Shown here piece after piece: positions 14,204-23,077 of a stretch of DNA of 64,000 bases. The notes below the pieces were generated by a model. The model ran no database searches. It had not been told where the DNA came from and saw nothing but the letters and a program-made list of their open reading frames with translations. The stretch's first letter is position 1; every line of letters begins with the position of its first letter. This DNA comes from Novosphingobium sp. PhB165. GTDB lineage: Bacteria > Pseudomonadota > Alphaproteobacteria > Sphingomonadales > Sphingomonadaceae. Location of the stretch: NCBI RefSeq assembly GCF_004341845.1, contig NZ_SLVB01000002.1, positions 124,001 through 188,000 of the forward strand, written 5' to 3'. A program made the translations under genes and the position numbers.

Positions 14204-16075
14204 TCAGAGAAGGTCACCATTATCCTGATCCTCGGCATCGTCAGGCTCGACTGACGACGCCCCTGATAACATCGCGGGCTTCGCTCCGGGTGCCAGCAGC
14301 CCGTAGGCGGCGTAGCGCCGCTCGATCCCTGGTCGGGATTTGCGAGCGGAGTCGATATCCGCATTTCCGCCGACGACGTCGCCGTTGGCCGCGCGCGCGA
14401 GGCCGCGGGTGAACAGGGCGGCGGCCAGATCGGGCTGCTTGTCGAGAGCCGCGCTTTCATCGGCGATGGCGGAGACATAGTCCTTGCGCCGGAACTGGAT
14501 CAGCGCGCGGGTGTCCAGCATGCCAGCATTCGGCCCGGCCTTCTTGAGCGCGGTGTTGATGTCTTTCAGCGCGCTATCGAGATCGGCATTGGCAAGGCCC
14601 CGGTTCCAGCTGCGCGCGTTGAGCAAGGCCGGGTATTTGGAGTCGCCCCGGTGAAGTTCGATGACCGGATCGATAAGCGCCAGTCCCCGATCGGGCATTC
14701 CCAATCGCTCGTACAGCAGCACCAGGCTCATTGCGTCGAGCGAGCCCTTGGGGGTGTTTGCGGCGGCCGCCTCTGTATCGGCCAGCGCCTGCGCCCTGTC
14801 TCCCTTGGCCAGCGCGATCTGTGCGCGGGTGGTGAGCAGGCGGTGGTCGTTGGGGGTAATCGCCAGTGCGGCGCCGACATCCTTCGTCGCCAGATCGCGT
14901 TGTCCATTCCGCATGTAGGCCTGGGCGCGATGGGCAAGGAAGTTGGCGTTTTCCGGCGCCAGCTTGATGGCGTCCGTGAAGTCGGCGATGGCGCCAACGG
15001 CATCGCCTTTGATGAGCCGCGCGGAGCCGCGCCCGGCAAATTCATCGGCGGTCTTGGGCTCGGCCACCGTTTCGCTTGCGCCGAGGTCTTTCCCCAGCGT
15101 TGTGCTGTGGCGTCCGATTTCCCGGTCGGTGCTGGCGGAGAAGATCGGGCCGCCATTGTACGTCAGGAACATTTTGTGTTGCGGCTGCGATATCAGCACG
15201 TGGTGGGCCATCAGGAAATCGACGCCGAGCAACATGTCGTAATCTTTGTCGTCGGCAGCGTCATCAACCACACGGATCGGGCTGTTGGCGATATTCTCGC
15301 CGCCGATCGAGATGGATTTGGTGCGGACGATCCAGCTTTTGCGCTCATGCGACCCGACGCCGCTCATATTGACCGATGCCACGACCTGCGGTGCCGTGAG
15401 ATCGATCCCGGCCTGGCCCACGGCGTGGCGGCCGATGACGGAAGTCGGCGCTCCGGAGTCGAGCATGGCGCGCAGCGGATGGCCGTTGACGAACACTTCC
15501 ACATAGATGTGATGATCGTTGGGGAACGCGCCGCCTAGCAGCCGTGCCTCACCCACCGACATGCCCGCACCCCAGTAAGCCATGCTTACTTTGCTGCAGC
15601 CAGCTTCCTTGAACAGATTGACGGCCCCTTTGGCGAGGTCGAATTCTGTATCCCAAATGCCGAGCAGGTTAGCGCCAAGAAATCCGTTGCCGCTGTCGCT
15701 GCCGCCGACGACGAATTCCATGTTGTGCAGTGTGGCACCAAGGATGCCGAAGTCGCGCACGCGTGCCAGTTCGGGGGTAAAGCTGCCGCCGATCCCGCTC
15801 ACGAAAAAGCCGGCAGGCAAGGGCCCGGTCGAAAGACCCAGTTCCATTGCCTTGGCCTTGGGCATGAAATTGAAGAAGGCGCCGCTGTCGAGCCAGACGC
15901 GGCTGTCCTTGCCATTGAATTTCACCGCGACGCTGGCTCGCTCACCCTCCATGACAACGGGCAATTTCGCCATCATATCGAACTTGCACTTGTCGGCATC
16001 GGCCAGTGCAGGCTCCGACAGAAGGGCAATAGCTGCCATCGAAAGCAGGGCGCAGGAGCGGAAAAGAGCCTTCAT
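14204..16075 (-). CDS. Exported double retropepsin-like aspartic protease with TPR tail
   Basis: A 623-residue protein. I start at ATG 16075, where the signal peptide MKALFRSCALLSMAAIALL begins. Two retropepsin-type domains follow in tandem, each with a catalytic DSG: VWLDSGAFFNF and, about 140 residues on, AMLDSGAPTSVIG. Each has a downstream hydrophobic glycine (FLGANLLG, MLLGVDFL) like the second half of such folds. The C-terminal half (about 360-600) is TPR-like (GDAVGAIADFTDAIKLAPENA repeats). Having both Asp motifs in one chain would allow an intramolecular active pair. It is periplasmic or surface-located and the target is unknown. Confidence 0.75.
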   Translation of the reverse strand: MKALFRSCALLSMAAIALLSEPALADADKCKFDMMAKLPVVMEGERASVAVKFNGKDSRVWLDSGAFFNFMPKAKAMELGLSTGPLPAGFFVSGIGGSFTPELARVRDFGILGATLHNMEFVVGGSDSGNGFLGANLLGIWDTEFDLAKGAVNLFKEAGCSKVSMAYWGAGMSVGEARLLGGAFPNDHHIYVEVFVNGHPLRAMLDSGAPTSVIGRHAVGQAGIDLTAPQVVASVNMSGVGSHERKSWIVRTKSISIGGENIANSPIRVVDDAADDKDYDMLLGVDFLMAHHVLISQPQHKMFLTYNGGPIFSASTDREIGRHSTTLGKDLGASETVAEPKTADEFAGRGSARLIKGDAVGAIADFTDAIKLAPENANFLAHRAQAYMRNGQRDLATKDVGAALAITPNDHRLLTTRAQIALAKGDRAQALADTEAAAANTPKGSLDAMSLVLLYERLGMPDRGLALIDPVIELHRGDSKYPALLNARSWNRGLANADLDSALKDINTALKKAGPNAGMLDTRALIQFRRKDYVSAIADESAALDKQPDLAAALFTRGLARAANGDVVGGNADIDSARKSRPGIERRYAAYGLLAPGAKPAMLSGASSVEPDDAEDQDNGDLL

Positions 16076-16347
16076 CGTTTTATAAATGACCTGCAATTTC
16101 AAAGTTATCGACGGGTGTTGATGCCGGGTGCACAGGGCCGTTTCTGCATGAGCGTGGTCGGGCTCAAGCGGGTCATGCAGATATGTCTTCGCTCTGTTCA
16201 TGGTTTGTTGCGGCTAAATGGGCTAATTCCCGTCAGCCAATTATATTTTTGTCATCGCTCGGTTCGCGTTTCCATGGCGCTCGCCGGCGCCGCGGAAATA
16301 CTGGGAGAACGCTGGGCCCGGCGCTTTCCATGCCGTAAGGTGCGCCG

Positions 16348-16797
16348 ATGGCGACAATATCTCAGAACCCGATCTCCGACGATCGGCTCCGCTTCGATCT
16401 TGCGGGACTTGCGCTCTTTCTGGACGCGGCATTTCCGGCGGCTGCCCGGCCGGCATTCGGCGATCTGGTGTCTGTGGAACCCGGGCACGTGCGGATGCAG
16501 CTTAACCCCGGCAGTGACATGGTCCGGCCCGGCGGCATTGTTTCCGGCCCCACGCTCATGGGCCTGGTGGACGTTGCCGCCTATGCCGTAGTGCTTGCTC
16601 ACGTTGGCCCGGTGGCGATGGCAGTTACGAATACGCTCAACATCACGTTCTTGCGGGCCTGCCATCTGGCGCCGATCGTTGCCGATGCGCCCGTGCTGAA
16701 ATTGGGCAGGAGGCTGGCCACTCTCGACGTGAGACTGTGGCAGGAGGCCGAGCATCGACCGGTCGCGCAGGCGACTGTGGGATTCGTTTTGCCTTAA
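16348..16797 (+). CDS. PaaI-type hotdog thioesterase
   Basis: A 149-residue cytoplasmic hotdog protein. The pattern NPGSDMVRPGGIVSGPTLMGLVDVAAYAV (positions about 53-81) resembles the PaaI/YdiI core, where a Gly-rich turn is followed by the long helix and a catalytic acidic residue (Asp in LVDVA). The following NTLNITFLRAC is the typical central strand. It probably hydrolyses acyl- or aryl-CoA thioesters. It stands alone between unrelated genes. Confidence 0.75.
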   Translation: MATISQNPISDDRLRFDLAGLALFLDAAFPAAARPAFGDLVSVEPGHVRMQLNPGSDMVRPGGIVSGPTLMGLVDVAAYAVVLAHVGPVAMAVTNTLNITFLRACHLAPIVADAPVLKLGRRLATLDVRLWQEAEHRPVAQATVGFVLP

Positions 16798-16948
16798 GTT
16801 TTCGCGAGCCCCAAACCGCTTCCGATATTGGCAGGTCGCTTCCGGAGACTCTTCGTGCTAGGCGCTTCAGGCACGATCACGCAGCGGATGGTTGTCGGCG
16901 CATCGCTTACGCGCGCTCGTGATCTCAGAGGAACATCAGGTACAATCA

Positions 16949-17254
16949 ATGGCAGGATACAAGGAACCGGGCTTTCAGGATCGCGTTGCGGCTGCTTCGG
17001 CGGCACGAGCGAAAGCGCTTGCCCAGTTGAAGGCGAAGCCCGCAGTCGATCCCGCGGTGCTGGCCGAACGTGCCGAGAAGGCGCGTGAGCGCGAGGAACT
17101 GCGGGCAAAGCGCGCGGCCGAGCGGGCCGAAGCCAAGAGAATCGCCGAAGCTGCAAAGGCCGCCGCTATCGTGGTCCCGCCAACGGAGGCCGAACTCAAG
17201 GCGGCGCGTGACGCGCGTTATGCTGCACGCAAGGCACGCAAGTCATCACGGTAA
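16949..17254 (+). CDS. DUF6481 family Lys/Arg/Ala-rich protein
   Basis: A 101-residue protein. I start at ATG 16949 (CAGG 8 nt upstream), giving MAGYKEPGFQDRVAAA, the characteristic opening of this small alphaproteobacterial family. The rest is a charged helix rich in Ala, Lys, Arg and Glu (about 30-75) and likely coiled-coil. Function unknown. Confidence 0.7.
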   Translation: MAGYKEPGFQDRVAAASAARAKALAQLKAKPAVDPAVLAERAEKAREREELRAKRAAERAEAKRIAEAAKAAAIVVPPTEAELKAARDARYAARKARKSSR

Positions 17255-17328
17255 AATCGGCTACGGAGCCGCCTCCGTCCCCCAAACGCATCACGATTGC
17301 CGGGCATGAACAGATAGACACTGCCGAA

Positions 17329-17982
17329 GTGCCCGACGGCGTGCATTTGCGTCTGGTGCAGCGGGGGGATGAGTTCACGATCCTGCTCGATCGCACCGAA
17401 CTCATGAGTACACGGGCCAGCGCCTCGGAAGAGGCGCTGGCGACGATGACGTGCGATCGGCTTGGCAATCGGCCTGCGGCCGAACTGCTGATCGGCGGCT
17501 ATGGTCTGGGCTATACCTTGCGCGCGGCCCTGGCGGTGCTGGGCCCCGATGCCCATGTGACGATGGCCGAACTCGTGCCGGAAATCATTGCATGGGCGCG
17601 CGGGCCGATGCAGCGCCTGACCGCGGGTTGCCTCGACGATCCGCGGGTCCTGCTTGTCAACGACGATGTCGCGATGCTGATCGATTCCGCCCGGGCAGGG
17701 TACGATGCGATCCTGCTCGATGTCGACAACGGGCCTGAGGGGATCACGCGGCTTGAGAACGATCACCTTTACACCGTTCGCGGGCTGAAGGCGGCGCGTC
17801 TGGCGCTGAAGCCGGGTGGCATCCTTGCCGTCTGGTCGGCCTCGACTTGCGCCAACTTCGTCCAGCGCCTCAAGGAAGTGGGGTTCCACGTGACCGAAGT
17901 CGTCGTGGATGAATGCGCCCGCGAAGGGGGGGCGGATCATGTTATCTGGTTTGCCCGCAATCCCGGCGAAGCGCATTCGTGA
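17329..17982 (+). CDS. Spermidine-synthase-like SAM-fold protein
   Basis: A 217-residue protein from GTG 17329, the first standard start after the in-frame stop at 17209. The frame is open upstream without ATG, GTG or TTG and encodes a plausible N-terminal strand (PKRITIAGHEQIDTAEV), so the true start may be an unusual codon. The SAM-type glycine loop is LLIGGYGLGYTLRA; AELVPEI and LLDVDNGPEG follow, as in spermidine/spermine synthase-like proteins. Short N-terminus compared with true SpeE. Its stop overlaps the next start (GTGA). Confidence 0.65.
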   Translation: MPDGVHLRLVQRGDEFTILLDRTELMSTRASASEEALATMTCDRLGNRPAAELLIGGYGLGYTLRAALAVLGPDAHVTMAELVPEIIAWARGPMQRLTAGCLDDPRVLLVNDDVAMLIDSARAGYDAILLDVDNGPEGITRLENDHLYTVRGLKAARLALKPGGILAVWSASTCANFVQRLKEVGFHVTEVVVDECAREGGADHVIWFARNPGEAHS

Positions 17983-18353
17983 AGATCTATTTCGACGGCG
18001 GCTGTCGTCCCAATCCCGGGCCGATCGAAACGGCGGTAGTCGCGGGGGGAAGGACCTTCCTCCGGACTGATCTGGGGCGCGGCGACAGCAACGATGCGGA
18101 ATGGCTCGCCGCTATCGAGGGGCTGCAACTGGCGCGTTCGCTTGGCGTCAGGGACGTGACCCTGCTCGGCGATTCGACCATGGTCGTGGACCAGATCAAC
18201 GGCGCGACCCGCCGCGTTGCGCCCAGATTTGCCGAATACCTTGCCACATTTCAGACATCGGTCCGCGATTTCGATCGCGTGCGGATCCGGTATGTCCGGC
18301 GCGGACAGAACCTTGCCGGAATAGCGCTTGAGCGGGCCCACGGCCGGCTCTGA
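17979..18353 (+). CDS. RNase HI-like protein
   Basis: A 124-residue protein whose GTG at 17979 overlaps the stop of the previous gene by 4 nt, so the two are probably co-translated. It starts directly with the first RNase H strand, KIYFDGGCRPNPGP (first Asp), followed by NDAEWLAAIEGL (Glu) and LLGDSTMVV (second Asp). The last acidic residue is expected near the C-terminus (ALERAHGRL), where Glu is present but Asp is not. It may cleave RNA in RNA-DNA hybrids, but divergence from RnhA leaves this open. Confidence 0.7.
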   Translation: MKIYFDGGCRPNPGPIETAVVAGGRTFLRTDLGRGDSNDAEWLAAIEGLQLARSLGVRDVTLLGDSTMVVDQINGATRRVAPRFAEYLATFQTSVRDFDRVRIRYVRRGQNLAGIALERAHGRL

Positions 18354-18394
18354 GCCGCGCTATATCCTCGCCCTATCGCGGTGGCGCCTTGCAA

Positions 18395-18410
18395 GATAGT
18401 ATTTACTATC
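18395..18410. promoter_or_regulatory. Inverted repeat upstream of Gfo/Idh gene
   Basis: GATAGTA-TT-TACTATC, perfect 7-bp arms, 56 bp upstream of the ATG at 18466. Its AT-rich sequence stands out in GC-rich surroundings. It is a candidate operator for the oxidoreductase; no regulator gene is adjacent. Confidence 0.4.
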
Positions 18411-18465
18411 ATAACTTGCCCGAACGAACACGCCGAAGCGTGGATGGGGAAGGGAAAGCGTAGAT

Positions 18466-19518
18466 ATGGGCACTGCAGATTTCGGCGTCCTGGTCGTCGG
18501 CACCGGCTTCGGCTGCCGAATCCACGTTCCGGCCTTGCGAGCAGCCGGTTTTCATATCGTCGGCCTGGTGGGCAGAAACGCCGAGCGTCTGGAGCGCAAG
18601 GCTGCATCGCTCGGCATTCCCGCATTCTTCACCGATCTTGACGAGGCGATCAGCGCAACTGGCGCCAGGATCGTGACTATCGCGACCACGCCGAGCACCC
18701 ATGCGGCGCTTGCGCGAACGGCGATCGCGCGTGGCTGCCATGTCCTTTGCGAGAAGCCTTTCGCGTTCGATGCGGCGCAGGGCAAGGCCTTGCTGGGGGC
18801 CGCCGAAGGCGCCGGGATTGTCCATATGGTCTCGCACGAATTCCGCTGGCTGCCTGAGCGTGCGCTGTTCGGGCGCGCGATCTCCGAAGGTCTGATCGGG
18901 GAGCCGCGATTTCTGGTGCTGGACCAGTTCATCCCGTTCTGCGCCGATCCCGAGGCGCGATTGCCGAAGTGGTGGTTCGATGTGGAATTCGGCGGCGGAT
19001 GGCTCGGCGCGGGCGGGTCGCACCTGATCGACCAGATCCGCGCGTGGCTTGGCGATTTCCACTTGCTGAGCGCCAACCTGATGACCGTGTCGGACCGCGA
19101 GAGCGTTGCCGAAGACAGCTATTCGATGCGCTTTCTGATGAAAAACGGTGTCGAGGGTTCGATGCAGCAGTCGGCCGGAGCTTGGGGTGCACCTGCGAGC
19201 CTGTGCCGCTGCGCGGGCTCGAAAGGCACCGTTTGGATCGAAGGCGGCAAAGTGTTCGTGGCCGACAGGAGCGGCACTCGCGAATTGCCGGTGCCTGCGG
19301 ATTTGCAGCTTCCTCCGCCGCCGCCTGCTGACCGGCTTTCGCACTTCGAGATGGGCCCTTTCACGCGCCTGTGCGAGGCACTGATGGCCCGGATCGCGGG
19401 GACTGAGGCGGGTTCGTCGATTGCGCCTCCGACATTTGCAGACGGGTTGGCGACGATGCAGGTGATGGACGCCATGCGCGCCTCCGCTGCTGCCGGCGGT
19501 GCCTTGCAGGTGATTTGA
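18466..19518 (+). CDS. Gfo/Idh/MocA family oxidoreductase
   Basis: A 350-residue cytoplasmic protein with a Rossmann start (VVGTGFGCRIHVPAL, about 8-22) and the family CEKPFAF motif (Lys used in catalysis). The C-terminal half carries GGGWLGAGGSHLIDQIR with the His/Asp pair. Such enzymes oxidise or reduce sugar-like or cyclic alcohols with NAD(P). The ribosome site GGGAAGGGAAAG is strong. It is monocistronic and convergent with the BASS transporter. Confidence 0.85.
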   Translation: MGTADFGVLVVGTGFGCRIHVPALRAAGFHIVGLVGRNAERLERKAASLGIPAFFTDLDEAISATGARIVTIATTPSTHAALARTAIARGCHVLCEKPFAFDAAQGKALLGAAEGAGIVHMVSHEFRWLPERALFGRAISEGLIGEPRFLVLDQFIPFCADPEARLPKWWFDVEFGGGWLGAGGSHLIDQIRAWLGDFHLLSANLMTVSDRESVAEDSYSMRFLMKNGVEGSMQQSAGAWGAPASLCRCAGSKGTVWIEGGKVFVADRSGTRELPVPADLQLPPPPPADRLSHFEMGPFTRLCEALMARIAGTEAGSSIAPPTFADGLATMQVMDAMRASAAAGGALQVI

Positions 19519-19533
19519 GAAGACAGGCCTTCT

Positions 19534-20391
19534 TCAGGCCGGTGCGGCCTTCCGCTTGAGGGCGACCTGGTAGGGAATAAGCACCACCAGGCCGACGAGG
19601 AGGAACAACAGCACGGCAGCGGTTATCGCCTTGTCGGCATGGTTGGCCCCGGCAAGGGCGAGCGCGATGCCGGGGTGACGCATCGATGCCGAGAAGGCGA
19701 GCGTCGCGCGGTTGGCCGGGTCAGGGCCGCCCAGCAGGTGCCCTCCGATCAAGGCTGTGCCGACCACGACTGCCATGGCCAGAATGGTCCCGTCGCCGAT
19801 CAATGCCCCGATGTCCGGCAGGAGGCTGGCCAGGATCGGTAGAAAGGCGAGTATCAGCAGCAGGTTGGCGATGATCATCAGTGTGCGCGGAAGCGCCGGT
19901 GAAACCTTCCGCAAGACCAGACGGCCCAGCACCAGTCCGATTCCCAGCGGTATCACCAGCCCGACGAAGATGTTCCGCGCGACCACGCCGATCGGGAAAT
20001 GGGCATCCACGTCGTAGAACTTCGAGCCCAGTTCGCCCAGTGTCGGCACGAACAGGAGCGCCAGCACCGCGCCGGCCGCCTGCAGGCCATATACGTATGC
20101 CCCATGGCCTCCGAACTTCAGTGCCTTGCCGGGCATGAGCGGGGCCACCGGAGAAATCGCCATCAGGAAGATCCCGGCTTTCGCCGAATGGGAAATCGGG
20201 CACAGCGCGATGATGACAACCGCAATCAGGACCGGGATGACGACGATGGCAACCATCGCGCGGCCCAGCAGCGCCGGGCGGGCGAGCACATAGGCGAAGT
20301 CCCCGCGTGAGGATGCGATGCCGGCCGCGATAATCATCAGGGCAAGGCTGCCCGTCAGCAGCAGCGGCAGGAGATGTTTGACGAATTCCAT
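19534..20391 (-). CDS. BASS-type (bile acid:sodium symporter-like) transporter
   Basis: A 285-residue membrane protein with about eight to ten hydrophobic segments. I start at ATG 20391 (GGAGAAGG upstream), since the longer frame adds a charged non-conserved stretch. It has the paired polar/Pro-Gly crossover typical of the fold (MAISPVAPLMPGKALKFGG) and the second repeat ASMRHPGIALALAGAN. Proteins of this type move organic anions with sodium. No enzyme partner is in the same operon. Confidence 0.7.
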   Translation of the reverse strand: MEFVKHLLPLLLTGSLALMIIAAGIASSRGDFAYVLARPALLGRAMVAIVVIPVLIAVVIIALCPISHSAKAGIFLMAISPVAPLMPGKALKFGGHGAYVYGLQAAGAVLALLFVPTLGELGSKFYDVDAHFPIGVVARNIFVGLVIPLGIGLVLGRLVLRKVSPALPRTLMIIANLLLILAFLPILASLLPDIGALIGDGTILAMAVVVGTALIGGHLLGGPDPANRATLAFSASMRHPGIALALAGANHADKAITAAVLLFLLVGLVVLIPYQVALKRKAAPA

Positions 20392-20629
20392 CGAAGCCTT
20401 CTCCAGCGGGATCGTCGTGGCTGATCGGCAAATGTCCCGGGCAAATCTGAAGTACCGAAGCCTGCGCATGAATCGGGGATTACCCCTAGGATTTGCGGAC
20501 GGATCTCCGGGGGCGCTCCGGCGAAGTGCGGGGGCCGCAAAAACAATAAAGACAAAACGAAATGCCGCGGGCGTCGGGGGCGCATTGTGCGATGTTCAGG
20601 GAAACTACCGATAGATACGGGCCGCCGAA

Positions 20630-20659
20630 CCTTCGACTATTGGCTTAAATACTCGAAGG
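20630..20659 (+). promoter_or_regulatory. Leader inverted repeat overlapping sulfatase ribosome site
   Basis: CCTTCGA (20630-20636) pairs with TCGAAGG (20653-20659) over a 16-nt loop. The right arm contains part of the GAAGGGAA Shine-Dalgarno of the sulfatase gene at 20669. If transcribed, the hairpin could limit ribosome access. No known riboswitch is recognised. Confidence 0.3.
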
Positions 20660-20668
20660 GAAAGTCTG

Positions 20669-22213
20669 ATGCCGAACGGACAGCCGAACATTCTGGTAAT
20701 CTGGGGAGATGACATCGGAATCAGCAACCTGAGTTGCTATACCGATGGTCTGATGGGCTATCGAACGCCGAACATCGACCGGATTGCCAAGGAAGGCATG
20801 AAGTTCACCGACAGTTACGGCGAACAAAGCTGCACTGCCGGCCGCTCTTCCTTCATCACCGGGCAGAGCGTGCTGCGCACCGGACTGTCGAAAGTGGGTA
20901 TTCCGGCCGCTCCCATCGGCATGAACGAGAAGATCGTCACCATCGCTGCGCTGCTGAAGGAGCAGGGCTATGCGACCGGGCAGTTCGGCAAGAACCACCT
21001 GGGCGATCTCAACCACATGCTGCCCACCAACCACGGTTTCGACGAGTTCTTCGGCAACCTCTATCACCTCAATGCCGAGGAAGAGCCGGAGATGGAGCAC
21101 TATCCCGCGCACGAACCGGATATGCCGCACTTCAAGGAGCGTTTCGGTCCGCGCGGCGTGATTCACAGCTGGGCGACCGACGTGGACGATCCCACCGAAA
21201 TGCCGCGCTGGGGCAAGGTGGGCAAGCAGAAGATCGAGGATACCGGCCCGCTCACCAAGAAGCGGATGGAGACCTGCGACGACGAGTTCGTCGCTGCCGC
21301 GCTCGCTTTCATGAAGAAGCAGGAGGCGGAGGGCAAGCCTTGGTTCGTGTGGCTCAACACCACTCACATGCACATGTTCACGCACACCAAGAAGGAAAGT
21401 CTCGGTCAGGCCGGCCGCTGGCAGTCCAATTACCACGACACCATGATCGATCATGACAAGAACGTGGGCGAGGTGCTCGACGCGCTCGACGAGATGGGCA
21501 TCGCCGATGATACCTTCGTCATGTACTCGACCGACAACGGGCCGCATCGCAATTCCTGGCCGGATGGCGGCATGACGCCGTTCCGCAGCGAAAAGAACAC
21601 CAACTGGGAAGGCGCTTTCCGCATTCCGCTGGTGATCCGCTGGCCGGGCAAGGTGAAGCCGGGTTCGGTTTCCAACGGCATCGTCCAGCATCACGACTGG
21701 CTGCCCACGTTCCTCGAAATGGCCGGCGCGCCCGACATCGTCGAGAAAGTGAAGAACGGCTACTCGGCGATCGGCCGGACCTACAAGAACCACATCGACG
21801 GGGTGAGCCTGTTGGGCCACATCACCGGCAAGGAAGAGAAGAGCCCGCGCAACTTCTTCTTCTACATCAGCGACGACGGCGACATCCTCGCCATGCGCTA
21901 CGACAACTGGAAGCTGGTGTTCCTCGAACAGCGCTGCAAGGGAACGATGCAGGTCTGGGCCGAGCCCTTCACCCGGCTACGCCTCCCCAAGTTGTTCAAT
22001 CTGCGAACCGACCCCTACGAATTCGCCGATATCACGTCCAACACGTACTACGACTGGTTCCTGTACAACGCGTACTTCATCTACGCCGCACAGACGGGCG
22101 CCGCGATGTTTGCGGATACTTTCAAGGAGTTCCCGCCGATCCAGCGTCCCAACAGCTTCACCATCGACGATGCAATCGCCAAGATGGCTGACGCATCCGC
22201 TGGATCGAGTTGA
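20669..22213 (+). CDS. Sulfatase (arylsulfatase type I), cytoplasmic
   Basis: A 514-residue alkaline-phosphatase-fold enzyme. Metal residues are in IWGDDIG (Asp14, Asp15). The formylglycine motif is CTAGR (Cys55-Arg59), the C-x-A-x-R form. GKNHLG (Lys108, His110) and YSTDNGPH follow, giving the other metal and sulfate ligands. There is no signal peptide, so it should act in the cytoplasm on sulfate esters that have been imported. A formylglycine-generating or anaerobic maturase is needed and is not in the window. It is coupled by a TGATG overlap to an exported phosphatase. Confidence 0.88.
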   Translation: MPNGQPNILVIWGDDIGISNLSCYTDGLMGYRTPNIDRIAKEGMKFTDSYGEQSCTAGRSSFITGQSVLRTGLSKVGIPAAPIGMNEKIVTIAALLKEQGYATGQFGKNHLGDLNHMLPTNHGFDEFFGNLYHLNAEEEPEMEHYPAHEPDMPHFKERFGPRGVIHSWATDVDDPTEMPRWGKVGKQKIEDTGPLTKKRMETCDDEFVAAALAFMKKQEAEGKPWFVWLNTTHMHMFTHTKKESLGQAGRWQSNYHDTMIDHDKNVGEVLDALDEMGIADDTFVMYSTDNGPHRNSWPDGGMTPFRSEKNTNWEGAFRIPLVIRWPGKVKPGSVSNGIVQHHDWLPTFLEMAGAPDIVEKVKNGYSAIGRTYKNHIDGVSLLGHITGKEEKSPRNFFFYISDDGDILAMRYDNWKLVFLEQRCKGTMQVWAEPFTRLRLPKLFNLRTDPYEFADITSNTYYDWFLYNAYFIYAAQTGAAMFADTFKEFPPIQRPNSFTIDDAIAKMADASAGSS

Positions 22214-23064
22214 TGGGCGGAGTGCGTAGCGCCGCACTCCTGTCCTCCCTGGCCGCCGCCGCGACTTTCGTCTCGGCGGCGGCTCAGGCGCCGGACGGCC
22301 AGACTTCGGCCCGAACGTCAGCCGGATCGGTGCCGAGCATCACCGCAAAGCTGCCTCCCGGCATGCCCAAGGGCTATCTGCCGATGGACCAGCTGCCTGA
22401 CAGTCTGGCCCTGCTGCCGCCACCGCCCGCAGCGGAATCGGCAGCTTTTGCGCGCGATGAGGAAGTCAGCAAGGCGATGTCACGCGCGCCGGGCTCGCCG
22501 CGTTTCGTGCAGGCGGCCAGCGATGCCGATCTCAAGCCTGCCCATGCCTTCCAGACTTTCGCCTGCGCCGCCGGAGTCACACCCGATCCGAAGCGGACGC
22601 CGGTCCTCTACCGGCTGCTGGGCAAGTCGATGATCGATATCGGCCTGTCGACCTACAAGGCGAAGGATCACTACCAGCGCGTCCGCCCCTTTGTCGCGCA
22701 TGGCAACGGCACTTGCCTTCCCGCCGATGAAGCCACCTTGCGGACCGATGGCTCCTATCCCTCGGGCCACAGTGCACTCGGATGGGGCTGGGCCCTGATC
22801 TTCACCCAACTGGTGCCGGAGCATACCGACGCCATCCTCCAGCGAGGCTATGCTTTCGGCGAGAGCCGACTGGTCTGCAACGCCCACTGGGCCAGCGACG
22901 TGGATGCGGGACGGCTGATGGCGGCGGCGGCCGTCGCGCGCCTCAATGCGGACAAGGCCTTCCGCGCGGATCTCGATGCCGCCCGGGCCGAACTCGCGTC
23001 CCGGCCATCCGCGCCGCCCGCCGCAACATGCGCGGCGGAAGCGGCGGGATTGACCATGCAGTAA
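22213..23064 (+). CDS. Exported class A acid phosphatase (PAP2 superfamily)
   Basis: A 283-residue protein starting at ATG 22213, which overlaps the sulfatase stop by one base (TGATG). A signal peptide (about 1-25, ending AAAQA) is followed by the three phosphatase motifs: KDHYQRVRP (K-x6-RP), GSYPSGHS, and ESRLVCNAHWASDVDAG (SR-x5-H-x3-D). It should release phosphate from organic esters in the periplasm. Pairing with a cytoplasmic sulfatase is odd and suggests a shared scavenging role (inference). Confidence 0.88.
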   Translation: MGGVRSAALLSSLAAAATFVSAAAQAPDGQTSARTSAGSVPSITAKLPPGMPKGYLPMDQLPDSLALLPPPPAAESAAFARDEEVSKAMSRAPGSPRFVQAASDADLKPAHAFQTFACAAGVTPDPKRTPVLYRLLGKSMIDIGLSTYKAKDHYQRVRPFVAHGNGTCLPADEATLRTDGSYPSGHSALGWGWALIFTQLVPEHTDAILQRGYAFGESRLVCNAHWASDVDAGRLMAAAAVARLNADKAFRADLDAARAELASRPSAPPAATCAAEAAGLTMQ

Positions 23065-23077
23065 TGAGGACGGCGCC

